A DNA stretch of 64,000 nt from Cyrtodaria siliqua (GCA_037043455.1 JAWPHD010000091.1:62001-126000); one strand, 5' to 3'. Shown: positions 47,827 through 58,483, numbered from the stretch's first letter. Numbers and translations: made by a program. The notes: generated from the letters alone by a model not told the origin.

Positions 47827-49097
47827 ACCACTCTTTGGCTGCCACATACAACAACCCGGAAACAAACACAAGCAAAGCCCATAGATTGTTACCAAGCCAA
47901 TTAATAACATTACCTGTTGCAGATAAAAGCCATGATACTATTGCACCAATAACTCCTGGAAGTGCTGCAGCAGCTTTACCAGCTAGGTTGGCAAGAAGTT
48001 TACCAAGATTAAATAGTTGTTTTATTATCCAATCTTTTACACTTGATGGATCAGGCTTTGGAGTTGGAGTTGGCGCAGCACTTGATGTGGGAATAATAGA
48101 ATTAATTATCACCCCAAGAATCATACCAAATGCAGTTAAAATACTAACAATAGTAATACCTTGCTCTCTAAACAAGGTTTTGATCCTCTCACCAAGAGTT
48201 GTATTCTCGTTTAACATTGAAAAGCTTCTCTGTTCTCATTGATAGCATCCATTCTTGCACCTCTTTCAACTTTAAGGTCTTTGATGCGATCGCTAATTCT
48301 TTTTATCTGGAATTCATCATCGTCAGTCTTAGCTTGTTCTAACTTTTGTTTTTCTCTTGTTATGTCTTTATCAAGTTGTGTGAGTTTTGCTAAGTTATTG
48401 GTGAGTTCTTCCTTGAAAGTTGTCATCGCTTTTACTATTCCATCCATTTCACGCTTGTCTATATTTGTTTGTGTTGAAACATCAGGACGCTCAATCACAT
48501 CCCAGTCATAAAGAGCACTTTCCGTTGACTGTGCTGTGTTATCAATAACATGTGGAAAATCTTGTAATGGAATAGCATCCACATTATCTGGTAAATCGTT
48601 TCTTGTGCTCTCCAATACTTGTCGATCTTTCTGTGATAATTTTGTTTTACTGTCATACTCTGGCAAATTCAAAAATTGTCTTACCGCCATTGTTCCCCCA
48701 GAGCAAATAACCTTGTTATATTCATTTGCCAAAGAACCAAGAGCAAGAAATATAAAAGAACCTTGCTTGGCAGTTATTCTTATTTTTTATCACCAACATC
48801 CCAGTATAATGTTTTGCCATTAGCTGATACTTTAAACTGGTCATAATCCATTTTGTCCGGTGCCATCTTATATCGTTTTCCTATTTCATCATAAACGGAT
48901 TTTACAAGATTTTTCTTGTATATTTCAAGTGTGGCTACTGTCAGCTCTACCCTAAGTTCAGCAATATGGTCGCTTTGATTAAGAAGACTTCTTCGAACAG
49001 GCTCATCAGGCACCATTGGTAAATCATCTTCATAATATTCATCATAATCATCTGGATCGAACGTAGGATTGTCATATTCAAATCCTCCTTCAGCCAT
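47810..49097 (-). pseudogene. Polinton structural ORF in three frames (two frameshifts)
   Basis: Three minus-strand open pieces follow each other: 49097-48780 (ATG start, acidic N-terminus, then helical), ~48785-48211 (no ATG; coiled coil with many K, E and D) and 48217-47810 (ATG, two hydrophobic stretches around a PTPTPKPDPSS linker, AALPGVIGAIVSWLLS, and a C-terminal anchor). The frame changes fall in an A run at ~48783-48788 and a T run at ~48205. Pieces two and three overlap as ATGTTAA, so they could also be natural overlapping genes; I favour one broken gene because the middle piece lacks any start. Both breaks are in homopolymers, so assembly error is possible. Confidence 0.6.
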
Positions 49098-49144
49098 TGT
49101 TTATATTATTTAATTTTAAAAAATATATTTAAAAAATAAAAACA

Positions 49145-50563
49145 ATGTCAGCTTACGGAAACAAACTCAACCCTTATAGAAAACTAAGAGAACCTCATGG
49201 TGCCAAGGGCATCCGCACAAGTGTAGTAATAACTAATAATCCATCAACAATAGACCAAAACCAGCAAATGCTTGTAAGATTTCCCAATCTAAGTACTAAT
49301 GATGTGATAGTTCCTCGTACTGCTCGTCTTGCCTTTGAAATAGAACTTAAAAGCAGAACAGACGCCAACGCTACTCTATACCAGAATCTGGGTAGAGCAA
49401 TTGTGAAAAAAATGACAATAAGAATAAGTGGCAATGAAGTCATGTCAATAGATGACAGTGATATATATCATTGTTATGTAGATTTATTGTAAAGCCCTAC
49501 CGAACGATTAAACACAGCTTACCAAGGTATTGGTAAAGCAAACATGTTAAAACATAGAGTTGGTGCTGGAGATGCTTCCTCAATCACCAAAGATGAAGCT
49601 ATAGCAGCAGCTTATGGAAATAAATTTTGTATTCCACTGGACTTTGAAATGTTAGAAAGTCATATGCCATTTTATCAAGCGGGGCTTGGCGATAGGTTAG
49701 AATATGAATTAACGTTTAACGATTATAACAAAGTTATCAAAAGCACTGATGCTGATGCATCTTATGTAATAAAAAATATCTGCTTGGAATTTGATACAGT
49801 TAGTGATGTGGAATTAGCCAGACAAGTAAGACAGCAAATCAATGGTAAGATGTCATTTATGTATGATCGTATCTTGCGACATAGAAAAATAATAGCAAAC
49901 AAATCTGAATTGAATTGAATTGGGGTTTTAAGGCGCACCAACACATTACAGGTTATATGGCGCCTAACAGGCATGAACATGCCAGGCTCATCTTCCATGT
50001 ACATCGAGATAAAATATGGAAAATGGGCCTAGAACCTTCTCACCCCAAACAAATCTGAAACACTTTGGAACATCAACATTAATGTACCAGCACGGAGCAT
50101 GAAAGGTATTGTAATGCTGTTTGAAGACCCAGAAAGAACAGACACAGAATCCTTTTACAACCCAAAGATTGAAAAGGTTGAAATGACAATAGAGGGAGTA
50201 CCAAATCAGTTGTATAGTCAGGGCATGAAGGCACATCAACATTGGGATGAAATCAACAAATATTTTGCCTTGACATCAAAAAGAAACAAAGAGACAGAAA
50301 TAGTAGCGAGGGACTTATACTTTACCAATGTTTCTCTTGAGACCTATCTAACAAAATCATATGCTTTGTGGCTTGACCTTAGAACATGTGATGACAATTT
50401 ATTATACGGCAGTGGAAAAAGAATAGAAAACGGCAGTGAAGGCATAACGATACTAATAAATAAAAAGGCAGATGCAGATCAACCTTTAAATATTTATATA
50501 TATATAATACAAGATGCGCAAATCAATTTCGAAGATGGGAGATTCAAAGAAGCAGGATACTAG
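49145..50563 (+). pseudogene. Major capsid protein gene, broken by a stop and a SINE
   Basis: Double-jelly-roll type major capsid protein of the Polinton group. The frame starts at the ATG at 49145 behind an A/T spacer. Signature segments are RTARLAFEIELKS near the start, FCIPLDFEMLE in the middle, and GSGKRIENGSEGITILI plus a DAQINFEDGRF ending. It is interrupted by TAA at 49490-49492 and by a 136-bp SINE at 49910-50045. The reading frame on the two sides of the SINE and target duplication is the same. The expected size is about 420 codons, usual for this family. Its end overlaps the ATPase start. Confidence 0.88.
49896..50059 (-). mobile_element. SINE inserted in the capsid gene, 14-bp target duplication
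   Basis: Direct repeats CAAACAAATCTGAA at 49896-49909 and 50046-50059 flank a 136-bp body. Read on the minus strand the body ends GGTGCGCCTTAAAACCCC and AATTC repeats. Same family as 26448-26634. Confidence 0.95.
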
Positions 50564-51183
50564 TTTACACAAATATCCTAAATATTCCCACAGTGCCATT
50601 ATCTGTGGTCAGACAGGCTGCGGCAAAACAGAGTTTGTTCTTGACATACTTGAACAAGAGTATGTTGGAGTTTTTGAACATATATTTATATTGTGCCCAA
50701 CCATAGAGTGGAACGAGGCTTATAAAAATAGATCCTGGATAGGAGATGTAAGAAACCCGAGAGATAAAAGAAATAATAATTGTCAATCCCGTTACCAAAG
50801 GCAAAGAAATGCTGCAAGAACTGTTGCGTTTATTTTTCAATAAATATGCTGGCAAGCCCACATTATACATCATTGATGATTGCTCCGCCACAAAAGAATT
50901 AACAAAGAAAAAAGATATGTTGTCAGAGTTGGCATTCTCTGGTCGTCACGCCAAACAATCAGTGTGGGTTATATCACAGAGATATAATTCTGTATTGAAA
51001 GATTTGAGGGAGCAAGCAAAATGGTTGTGTATGTTTTACACCAAGGACAGAGATAGTTATGAAAATTGTTTGAGAGAAAATGATGTTATTCCGACGCTGG
51101 AAGAGAGAACCAGAATAAGAAAAGCTTTAGCTAAGACTAAATATTTCAAGTTAATTTTGAGGACTGACCAACCAACTGGTTAA
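50514..51183 (+). pseudogene. A32/FtsK-HerA-type DNA packaging ATPase, frameshifted
   Basis: The first piece (50514 or the in-frame ATG at 50535, to ~50760) has the Walker A motif GQTGCGKT at residues 32-39 of the longer form. The second piece (~50770-51183) is in another frame and has Walker B (LYIIDD) followed by the arginine/serine-rich LAFSGRHAKQSVWVISQRY typical of this family, which also carries a conserved glutamine near that place. A frame change near 50745-50775 breaks the gene. The enzyme would drive genome translocation into the capsid. The start overlaps the 3' end of the capsid gene by 29-50 bases, an arrangement suggesting coupled expression. Confidence 0.88.
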
Positions 51184-51533
51184 TGGGTTGAATAATTTTT
51201 AACAGCAATGCTTTTTTTTCTAACAGCATTGCTTTGTTGCTAATAGTAATACTAACAGCAAAGTAGCAATACTGACATGAAAATATAATGAAAATATCAA
51301 AAAATATAGTAATGCTTATAGCATTGCTCATAGAAAAGTAGCATTGCTCATAGCAAAGTAGCAATGTTAATAGCAATGCTTGCGGCAAATTAACAATGCT
51401 AATAAAAAAAATAGCAATATTAATAACAATGCTATTAACAATACTAACAATTACTAGTTGCATGAATATTGCAGCTGGTTGTTTTGTATTTTATATTTAT
51501 TTTAAGATAAAAAATAAAATTATTAATATAAAA
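51184..51533. repeat. Non-coding gap packed with AGCAATGCT/AGCATTGCT motifs
   Basis: About fifteen variants of AGCAATGCT, AGCATTGCT, AGCAAAGTAGCAAT and AACAATGCTAAT in both orientations between 51200 and 51450. This is the only gene-free interior stretch of the provirus longer than about 100 bases apart from the left end. An open frame overlapping it (from 51396) uses low-complexity codons and is likely not translated. Confidence 0.7.
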
Positions 51534-52025
51534 ATGAATGCGGAAGAACTACTACAAGATATATCGGAAGGTTTCACAGAACGTGATGAATCAAAGCAAC
51601 AAGAAACAAAAAAAGAAAGATTATCAGCCATAGTGGCTGGCGGCGGTAGTCGTCAATATTTGGGTAAAGACATACAACTCACAAATATAGATAGCATGCC
51701 CTCGGTTGAAATTAACAAACTTTACTGCAGATATGAAGCAAGGCTGGGGGCAAGTATCACCAAGACTTTAGGCAATTCTTTTATTAACTTGTATGTGATG
51801 GGAGTATCAAAATATTTTAATGTAACCAATCCACCAAAGCTGATAGAAGATTTGGAGGAAGACCCATTTATTAATCATGCTTTGACAAGCGCTTGTTGTG
51901 AGTTGTATTACAGGTATGGAATGTGCTTAGCACCATTTACAGCAATACTGACAACTGTTAGACATATTGATTTTAATAAAAATAAAAATATAGATAATAT
52001 AAATGATGGAGAACCAAGAGAGTGA
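51534..52025 (+). CDS. Polinton conserved small protein
   Basis: 163 codons from the ATG at 51534 (AAAA before it, followed by MNAEELLQDISEGF). I chose this over the longer frame from 51396 because the upstream part is made from the AGCAATGCT repeat region. Central motif SAIVAGGGSRQYLGKDIQ and a helical C-terminal half (YRYGMCLAPFTAIL). No enzyme motif. It overlaps the next ORF by 20-23 bases. It looks conserved and intact; its function is unknown. Confidence 0.65.
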   Translation: MNAEELLQDISEGFTERDESKQQETKKERLSAIVAGGGSRQYLGKDIQLTNIDSMPSVEINKLYCRYEARLGASITKTLGNSFINLYVMGVSKYFNVTNPPKLIEDLEEDPFINHALTSACCELYYRYGMCLAPFTAILTTVRHIDFNKNKNIDNINDGEPRE

Positions 52026-52362
52026 AGTTATACCTGCACAAAAAGTAAAAAATCCAAAAAGAATAGAAGCTGGGAAAAAAGGAGCAGCGGCAAGAAAGGC
52101 AAAGCGTTTGCTTCAGGATGCACAGGATGCAAATCAAGATGCTGCAAAGCAAGATGAAAATAAAATAACAAAAATAACAAAAGATGAAGAGGAACCAGAA
52201 ATCAAAATAAACATATACAAAAATTATATTCCACCGTGTCTGGTTTTATTAGTAGGCATAGCTGGGTTGGGTTTGTATATTTATAACAAGAAATCTGCTA
52301 CGCAACCTGTGCAACCTGTGGCTGTTCATGTTGCACCAAAAGACCCGTTTGATTGTTTTTAA
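52003..52362 (+). CDS. Small basic membrane protein of provirus
   Basis: 119 codons (a second ATG at 52006). Lysine/arginine/alanine-rich region (NPKRIEAGKKGAAARKAKR) that could bind DNA, acidic linker, then one membrane helix (PCLVLLVGIAGLGLYIY) near the C-terminus. Basic core plus membrane anchor suggests a virion protein linking DNA to a membrane; this is inference. Confidence 0.6.
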   Translation: MMENQESEVIPAQKVKNPKRIEAGKKGAAARKAKRLLQDAQDANQDAAKQDENKITKITKDEEEPEIKINIYKNYIPPCLVLLVGIAGLGLYIYNKKSATQPVQPVAVHVAPKDPFDCF

Positions 52363-52403
52363 TAATTTATTTAAAAAAATAATATAATAAATAATATAAA
52401 AAA

Positions 52404-52637
52404 ATGGTAACAAGTATTGACGGAAAACAAATTGTAAATATGATGTATCACGCTGGAGTGGAAACACTTTTAACTGTTGGATATTCTGAGATTGGCAGAA
52501 AACTAAAAAGACCAACCCCTAAAGTGGATTTTAATATGGTAGATGTTGGGATGCTGTCTGTGGATATAATGTTAGCAATGGCTACAAAGGATATGTTGAT
52601 CAAGCAAGGTATTATTCCTGCGGATATTATGAAATAA
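52404..52637 (+). CDS. Polinton small ORF, 77 aa
   Basis: Intact, starts at ATG behind a 41-base A/T spacer. Amphipathic helices (MLSVDIMLAMATKDML) without clear membrane segment or catalytic motif. Its place between other small virion-like ORFs supports it as a real gene. Function unknown. Confidence 0.55.
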   Translation: MVTSIDGKQIVNMMYHAGVETLLTVGYSEIGRKLKRPTPKVDFNMVDVGMLSVDIMLAMATKDMLIKQGIIPADIMK

Positions 52638-52679
52638 TTTTAAAAAATATATATATAAAAAATAGCAAGTGCAGTAGCA

Positions 52680-53081
52680 ATGATGATAGTTGGCGCATTA
52701 ACAAATGCATTGGCATTTAGCGGTTCAAATTATTTCTTTTCAAAAATGGGAAGTCATTCAGATGAGGAAAGACAAAGGCATGACAAAGCAGTGGAACAAT
52801 TAAACGCAGCACAAGCGGCGTGGAATAAAAAAAGAACAGAGAGATTAGATTTTATTAATAAGCAACTGCAAAAAGAGCATCATGCAGAGCAGACCTTTGA
52901 TGATGTAGACAAAGCTATGAAACAGTATTATTACATAACTGGCAAACATTTGCCTTTGGAACCGGAGCCTAAGTTGAGTGATTTTTATACATCATCTCCG
53001 GATCAACAGAATAGAGAAATTACGTTTATTGTGGTGGGCATGGTTGCAACTGGATTTGTGGCGTACAAATTGAGTTTATAA
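52680..53081 (+). CDS. Polinton small ORF with coiled coil and terminal helix
   Basis: 133 codons. Hydrophobic N-terminus (MMIVGALTNALAFSG), charged coiled coil (ERQRHDKAVEQLNAAQAAW), acidic proline-rich piece (PLEPEPKLSDFY) and a C-terminal membrane helix (ITFIVVGMVATGFVAY). The layout fits a membrane-associated structural protein. The upstream A/T spacer resembles that of the capsid gene. Confidence 0.6.
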   Translation: MMIVGALTNALAFSGSNYFFSKMGSHSDEERQRHDKAVEQLNAAQAAWNKKRTERLDFINKQLQKEHHAEQTFDDVDKAMKQYYYITGKHLPLEPEPKLSDFYTSSPDQQNREITFIVVGMVATGFVAYKLSL

Positions 53082-53135
53082 AAAAATCATAGTTTAAAAC
53101 TATAATTACTTTAGATTTGGAATGACTAAGTATGT

Positions 53136-53447
53136 TTACTTTGAAAAGACTAAGTCATATGCATGATACCTATTTTTGTTGTTGTTTTTACATGGTTTCA
53201 ATCCAAGTGGTCGCATATAATATGGTGGTTTAGCACTTTGCTCTAATTTATTTTTGAGATGATCAGGCGCCCATACTTCACCATTGTCTAATAATGTCAA
53301 TACCATAGATGGACAATTTTCAGTATCTACTATTTTCGTATCTGTAATAGTGTATATTTTATTTATTTCCAAGTCTGTCCATTTCTTTGTGCTATTTTGA
53401 TTTTGCTCTTCAAGCAGTTCCTCAAATTGTGCAGTTGTGATATCCAT
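53136..53447 (-). CDS. Polinton small beta-rich ORF, 103 aa (possible OB-fold)
   Basis: Intact minus-strand ORF facing the integrase gene across 43 bases. After a helical N-terminus, LEINKIYTITDTKIVDTE, MVLTLLDNGEVWAP and HLKNKLEQ alternate strand and turn in a way that could form a small OB-like nucleic-acid-binding barrel. This is a guess from pattern only. Confidence 0.5.
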   Translation of the reverse strand: MDITTAQFEELLEEQNQNSTKKWTDLEINKIYTITDTKIVDTENCPSMVLTLLDNGEVWAPDHLKNKLEQSAKPPYYMRPLGLKPCKNNNKNRYHAYDLVFSK

Positions 53448-53490
53448 GTTTTCTTTATAGTTATATAAAGTTTAATCTTTAGTAGAAAAA

Positions 53491-54405
53491 ATGGAAAAGA
53501 TTTATTACAGCCCAAAAGGATTTTGGAAAGGTTACTTAGCAGTTAAAAAATTGGCAAAAGAGGCTGGTGTCAGTGAAAAAAAGGCATTAGAATTTTTAAA
53601 GAAACAAGCTATGTGGCAGATTTATTTACCCGCACCAAAGAAAATAGTTAGACCCAGGTTTGATGTTTCTGCTAAGAATGGAGTGCATCAAGCTGATTTG
53701 TTATTTCTGCCGCATGATACTTTTGGCTTTGGCCGTGGACGCAAGACATATAAATATGCGTTAACGGTGGTTGATATTGCGAGTAGATACAAAGAAGCAG
53801 AGCCACTGACTTCCAAGGATAGTAAAAAAGTTGATAAAGCATTTGAAAATATATACAGTCGGCATTTAAAATATCCAAAGTTATTGCAAGTGGATCCAGG
53901 CAGAGAATTTATGGGTGCAGTATCGCAGTTGATGGCAAAACATAATGTAAATATCAGACGAGGCAGAACAGAAATACACAGAGACCAAGCTTTAGTGGAA
54001 AGATTTAACAGAACATTAGCTGAAAGATTGTTTGATTATCAGTATGCTAAGGAAATAGATTCCCAAAAACGCAACAGAGAGTGGGTAAAAAGATTACCAG
54101 AAGTTGTTAAAGCAATAAATGCGGAAACAAAAAAGCCTCCTCCTGTTGAAACAAAAATATTAAAAGGTGATCCTATCTGTATGAATGCTAGTGTAAGATA
54201 TTTATATCAACCCGGGGAACAAGAAGGTGGAAGACGCAGAGCAACTGATCCAATGTGGAGTGTAGATATTCACAAGATTAAAAGTTATATGGTGACGCAA
54301 GGCATACGAGTTTATTATTTGAAAGCACCAGCGCCACAGAGAGGATTTGTCAAAGAAGAATTACTTATTGTTCCTGCTGATACCCAAATTCATAAGTTTT
54401 TATAG
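53491..54405 (+). CDS. Retroviral-type (rve/DDE) integrase, intact
   Basis: 304 intact codons. Catalytic residues visible: D69 (HQADLLFL), D135 (LLQVDPGREF) and E170 (QALVERFNRT), spaced as in a D,D-34/35-E core; VVDIASRYKE lies after the first aspartate as is usual. The N-terminal 60 residues (ending PRFDVSAKNG) are basic and helical. The C-terminal part (WSVDIHKIKSYMV ... QRGFVKEELLIVP) suits an SH3-like DNA-binding end. It inserts the viral genome with a short target duplication, consistent with the flanking TGTAT. Tail-to-tail overlap of 16 bases with PolB. It lacks the lesions seen in most neighbours. Confidence 0.93.
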   Translation: MEKIYYSPKGFWKGYLAVKKLAKEAGVSEKKALEFLKKQAMWQIYLPAPKKIVRPRFDVSAKNGVHQADLLFLPHDTFGFGRGRKTYKYALTVVDIASRYKEAEPLTSKDSKKVDKAFENIYSRHLKYPKLLQVDPGREFMGAVSQLMAKHNVNIRRGRTEIHRDQALVERFNRTLAERLFDYQYAKEIDSQKRNREWVKRLPEVVKAINAETKKPPPVETKILKGDPICMNASVRYLYQPGEQEGGRRRATDPMWSVDIHKIKSYMVTQGIRVYYLKAPAPQRGFVKEELLIVPADTQIHKFL

Positions 54406-57400
54406 AAACCATATTCATCAGTTGTAATTCCATCTTCTCGAATGTATCTTTTAGTGTAAAATGGTGATAGTGTAACTTTGTTTACTGTTATGCCGTATAT
54501 TTGATGTTTTATTGATCGCATCATATTCATTTCATGGGTGTATTTTTTCTTGTTAAACAATACATCCTTGTAGTTTTCAAATTTAATATGTTTTTTAATT
54601 ACATATTTTTTTACTCCTTTTGCTTTTTTGATAAGTTGTTCATCCGCTTTCAAAATAGAATATAGCTTGGTTCTTAATCCAACATACTCAGCTATAGCAA
54701 CACCAGCACATTCGTCTTTCATTTTACCCAATACTTTATTGTTTGTATCATCATGCATTGGGTGATTTTTAGGATAATCACTTAGATAATACTCATCTTT
54801 CATTTCAGCCATGTCTTTGTATGCATCATCTGTTTTGATGTCTACCAGTAGGCTGTCAGTGTCTGTGTATAATAAAGTACAGTCATTTCCGTACCTTTTT
54901 TTCGGGGTATTATAGTACCAATCATATATAATATACTTTGATAAATCCAATACTGACATTCCAACATAAATTGGTTTGTTTAATGTTAATTTTGTTTTGT
55001 TTACATGTATTGCTGACAATTCATCTGAAAATTTTATACGCCTGTTCAAGTTGGGTTTGGCTATTATTTTCTTATGTTTTCATTTTCGGAGCCGTCAGTT
55101 CTGACTAGTTTTATATCTGTCCGCTTGCGTAGATTTTCCATTGTCTTGCCAAACACAGAGTTGTTCATAAGTTTGTAAAAATCTTTTTCAAAGTTTGATT
55201 TAGCTTTTTCCTAAGTTCTGTGTTTAGGTTTATGTATGATGCCATCCATGGTTTTTCATTGAATTCTAATACTCTGTATTTTCTTTAGTTTCATGCCCAA
55301 AGATAAATACAGTTCCAGGTTTTTGTGATGTATCACATATTTTTCTTTGTCCATAAGATTGGGGACTAGTTGTTCTGTATTTATCATGCTATTATTTTCT
55401 AACAGATCTGTCTGGTATTTAGACAACCATTCTTTTTTCACTGCTAATCTTTCCGGTGCAATTGGATAGTCATTATGAGATTCATGGAGTTCTTTAGGAT
55501 ATTCCAAATCAACTTCAAGTATTTGCCTTTGCCAGGTTTTGGTCCTTTGCCAGGTTTTGGTTTAGAATATGTTCCTTTCTTGTTTTTGGCTTTCCAAACA
55601 AAGCCAGAATATGGAAGTGGCTGACTCATTGCCCATCCATAAAGATTATTTGCATCAAAATACATTAAGAAGTTGTTTTCCTCGTTAGGGTTATAATCAG
55701 CTACATGTGGATTGTTTGCTTTGGCATATCGTTTTGATACCATACTTATGCCACCTCGCATTCCTTTTTCTAGAAACAAGTGCTTGTCAATGTCTGTCAA
55801 AAGTTCTAATTCTATTTTTGAATGTTTGAGTAAAGCATCCCAAGATAATCCAGGTGCTGTGTAGTAATGAAAGGGATCGAGTTTATATGCATTCATGCAT
55901 GTTTTTCTAAAAGTTTGAAACACATATGCTAACAGAGTTACATCAGTTTTTAGATATAAATCATGATAGTCTCCAAGAGTTTTACAGTTAAACTCTTTCC
56001 ATATTTTTTGAGCGTATTCGTAATCTTCGGGACTTAAACTTTCATCTGAGAGACTACTGTAAAACTTTTCTATAGGCGGTAATTGCGTTTCCTTGAAACA
56101 TTCCATACTGTCCATATATTCGTATGGATAAACACCTTTTCGTAAAAGTTCAGGTTTTAGATATAAATCATGATAGTCTCCAAGAGTTCTACAGTTAAAC
56201 TCTTTCCATATTTTTTGAGCGTATTCGTAATCTTCGTAATCTTTGTCGTTGAGCTTTATACTTTCATTTGAAAGACTAATGTAAAACTTTTCTATAGGTG
56301 GTAATTTCGTTTCCTTAAATCTTTCCACACTGTCCATATATTTATGCGGGTAAATACCTTTCCGCAGAGGTAAATTTGTTTGTCTAAACTGATTTTTGGT
56401 AATTTCAAAATCAGATGTGCCTGTTGCATCAACCAATTTTTCCAAAGAGAAAGCCATAAACTGACAGCTATCTAAAAATCTAAGTTGTCCGGCACTAAAT
56501 GAAATATACTTTTCAGCGTTGTTTGGAATGCATGTAATATTCCCTGTCATTTTATGTATTTTTTGCATGATGAGATGACTATCATATCCTTTGAGGTTGT
56601 GAAATATAAAAGGTATAGGTGTTTTGTTTGGTTTTATTTTCAGCTTTAGGTTGCAGTTTTTATGTGCTGCACCTCTGTATTCTCCTGTAAAATGACAGTG
56701 GTCTCTTACTTTACCGTTTTTATCATTTTTTATTTTATTCTCACATATCCAGCAATGTGTTGCTTTTTCGTAATCTTCCTCATTTTGTTGTGTCATGATT
56801 AATGGTTTTGGGTGAGCAAATATTTTATTAATGTTGCTCTTCTCACATTCTAAGTGATTTAAAAACTTTTCAACAACATCTTCACCTCTGTAAATAACAG
56901 GTTCTTCAGCTTTGCCATCATATCTGACAACCTGGTATCCAAAAATCACAAGCTTCGTGTACATTTTGAATTTCAGATATCTTTCCAAATTTGATTGATT
57001 GCGGTTTGATTATACTCTCAAAATCAGCATATATTGCATAAGGCACAGGCATCTGATGTTGATGATTTTTAAATTGTGTGTGATTTTTACCTTCTTTTGG
57101 CATTTCTATTCTGCAAGAATTTTTGTTGATACCATCACAGTCTTCTTTGTGTTTTGTAAGTAGATCTTCTCTTGAAAAGCCGTAAAGACAACGATCGCAG
57201 AAATAAGTTTTACCGTGATGTTTGTTTTGATCGTAAAATAATCTATTTAGATTTTTAATACAGCAATAGTGATATTTTGTTGTTATTGTTTTTAGTTCGT
57301 TGGAATAATCATCAGGATTATAATTGTCATCAATAATTCCTTCTTCATTATTTGGATCATCTTCATCTTCATTTTCTAAATCAACCTCAACGTCTTCAGA

Positions 57401-58336
57401 AATTAAAAGCAAGTTAATTCTTTTTATTTCTTGCGGTTGCTCTGATATTCTATATGGAAATACAGATACCCTTTTTCCTGTGCATCCGTAAACATTAATA
57501 GCAAGGTTGTTTTGTTTTTCTACTTTGGTTATTTGAGAAATTGGAGTGGGAAAGTCAATGTTATCTTTCTTCAAGAACTCTATACTAGGATACTTTGATA
57601 ATCTGTCTGTATGATCTGCAGCTGGATTTAAAGCTGAATTTATTGCATGAAACAAACATTGATCATCGTCGTTTTTTACATTTGTAATTGCTTTCTTATC
57701 AGCTACTGCTTTGGGTAAAGGAATATATGAAGAACCTTTTAATGGTTCGTATTTTGCTATATTTAAATAAAACTTAACACAGTGATCAATTTCCAATCCA
57801 GATGCTGTATTTGTAAATCTTTCTAAGCTTTCTTGTATAAATGCCGATGACTCATCGTAAAACTCATTTATTTTTTCAGAGCTCAAGATGGCATTTTGTT
57901 CACTGCGTAACACTGCTGTGGTATATTTTTTGTTAGCGCGGTCGTCTTTAAATAAATCTACAGTGAGACCAAATTGAAACTTTAATCCATTCGTCTTTTT
58001 TAGCTCTTTGATAATTTGTTCTGTAATAATGGATTTTTTATCATAAAATAGTTTTTGAGGGTCTTTATATTTTTCAACAGACATCTCGTATGCTTTTAAT
58101 AAACCACACATTGGTTTGTCAACCAGTTTTAATTCTGGGATACTTTTTTTAGATTTTCTATCATTAAACTCTTTCAGTTCATTTATGACATTTTCTTGTA
58201 ATTTATCATATTTTTGCTTTTCTCGTTTACGTTGTTTTTTAGCACGTCGTCTTTTGAGTATATTTTCTAATGTTTGAGATTTAACCTCTGGAGTTTCCTT
58301 TGGAACTTCTTTAAGAGGTTTTAATGTATTATACCG
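54390..58336 (-). pseudogene. Protein-primed type B DNA polymerase, multiply frameshifted
   Basis: Minus-strand polymerase recognisable in successive open pieces: 58336-56918 (basic N-terminus, then the exonuclease motif YADFES near 57015), ~56988-55444 (an HNH/endonuclease VII-like CWICENKI...DHCHFTG insert near 56650-56760, exonuclease motif FHNLKGYDSH, LKTDVTLL, and palm motif A FDANNLYG near 55640), short pieces 55507-55085 (palm motif B NSVFGKT near 55160) and ~55080-54390 (motif C YTDTDS near 54860). Frame changes fall near 56.95, 55.5, 55.27, 55.20 and 55.07 kb. No ATG exists between the 58337 stop and 58111, so the N-terminus is unclear. A 69-codon tandem duplication lies at 55951-56367. 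The enzyme would replicate the linear genome; this copy cannot. Confidence 0.9.
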
Positions 58337-58483
58337 TTAGATAGTGTTTGCTTATCTATTACACCTGTATCAAACAGGCGTATTAAATTTCTTATAGTCT
58401 CTTCTTTTTTTCCATTTCCTTTATTTGTTATATATTTAAAAAAAAAAAATTAAATATAAAAATAATTATATACAAAATAGACA

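Noticed and set aside
51396..51533. N-terminal extension of the 51534 gene
   Set aside because: It is encoded by the AGCAATGCT repeat tract and low-complexity A/T sequence; the ATG at 51534 has the same AAAA context as other genes of the element.
53491..54405. Integrase as evidence of a retrovirus or LTR retrotransposon
   Set aside because: No reverse transcriptase, gag or LTR surrounds it; PolB, packaging ATPase and jelly-roll capsid genes place it in a Polinton.
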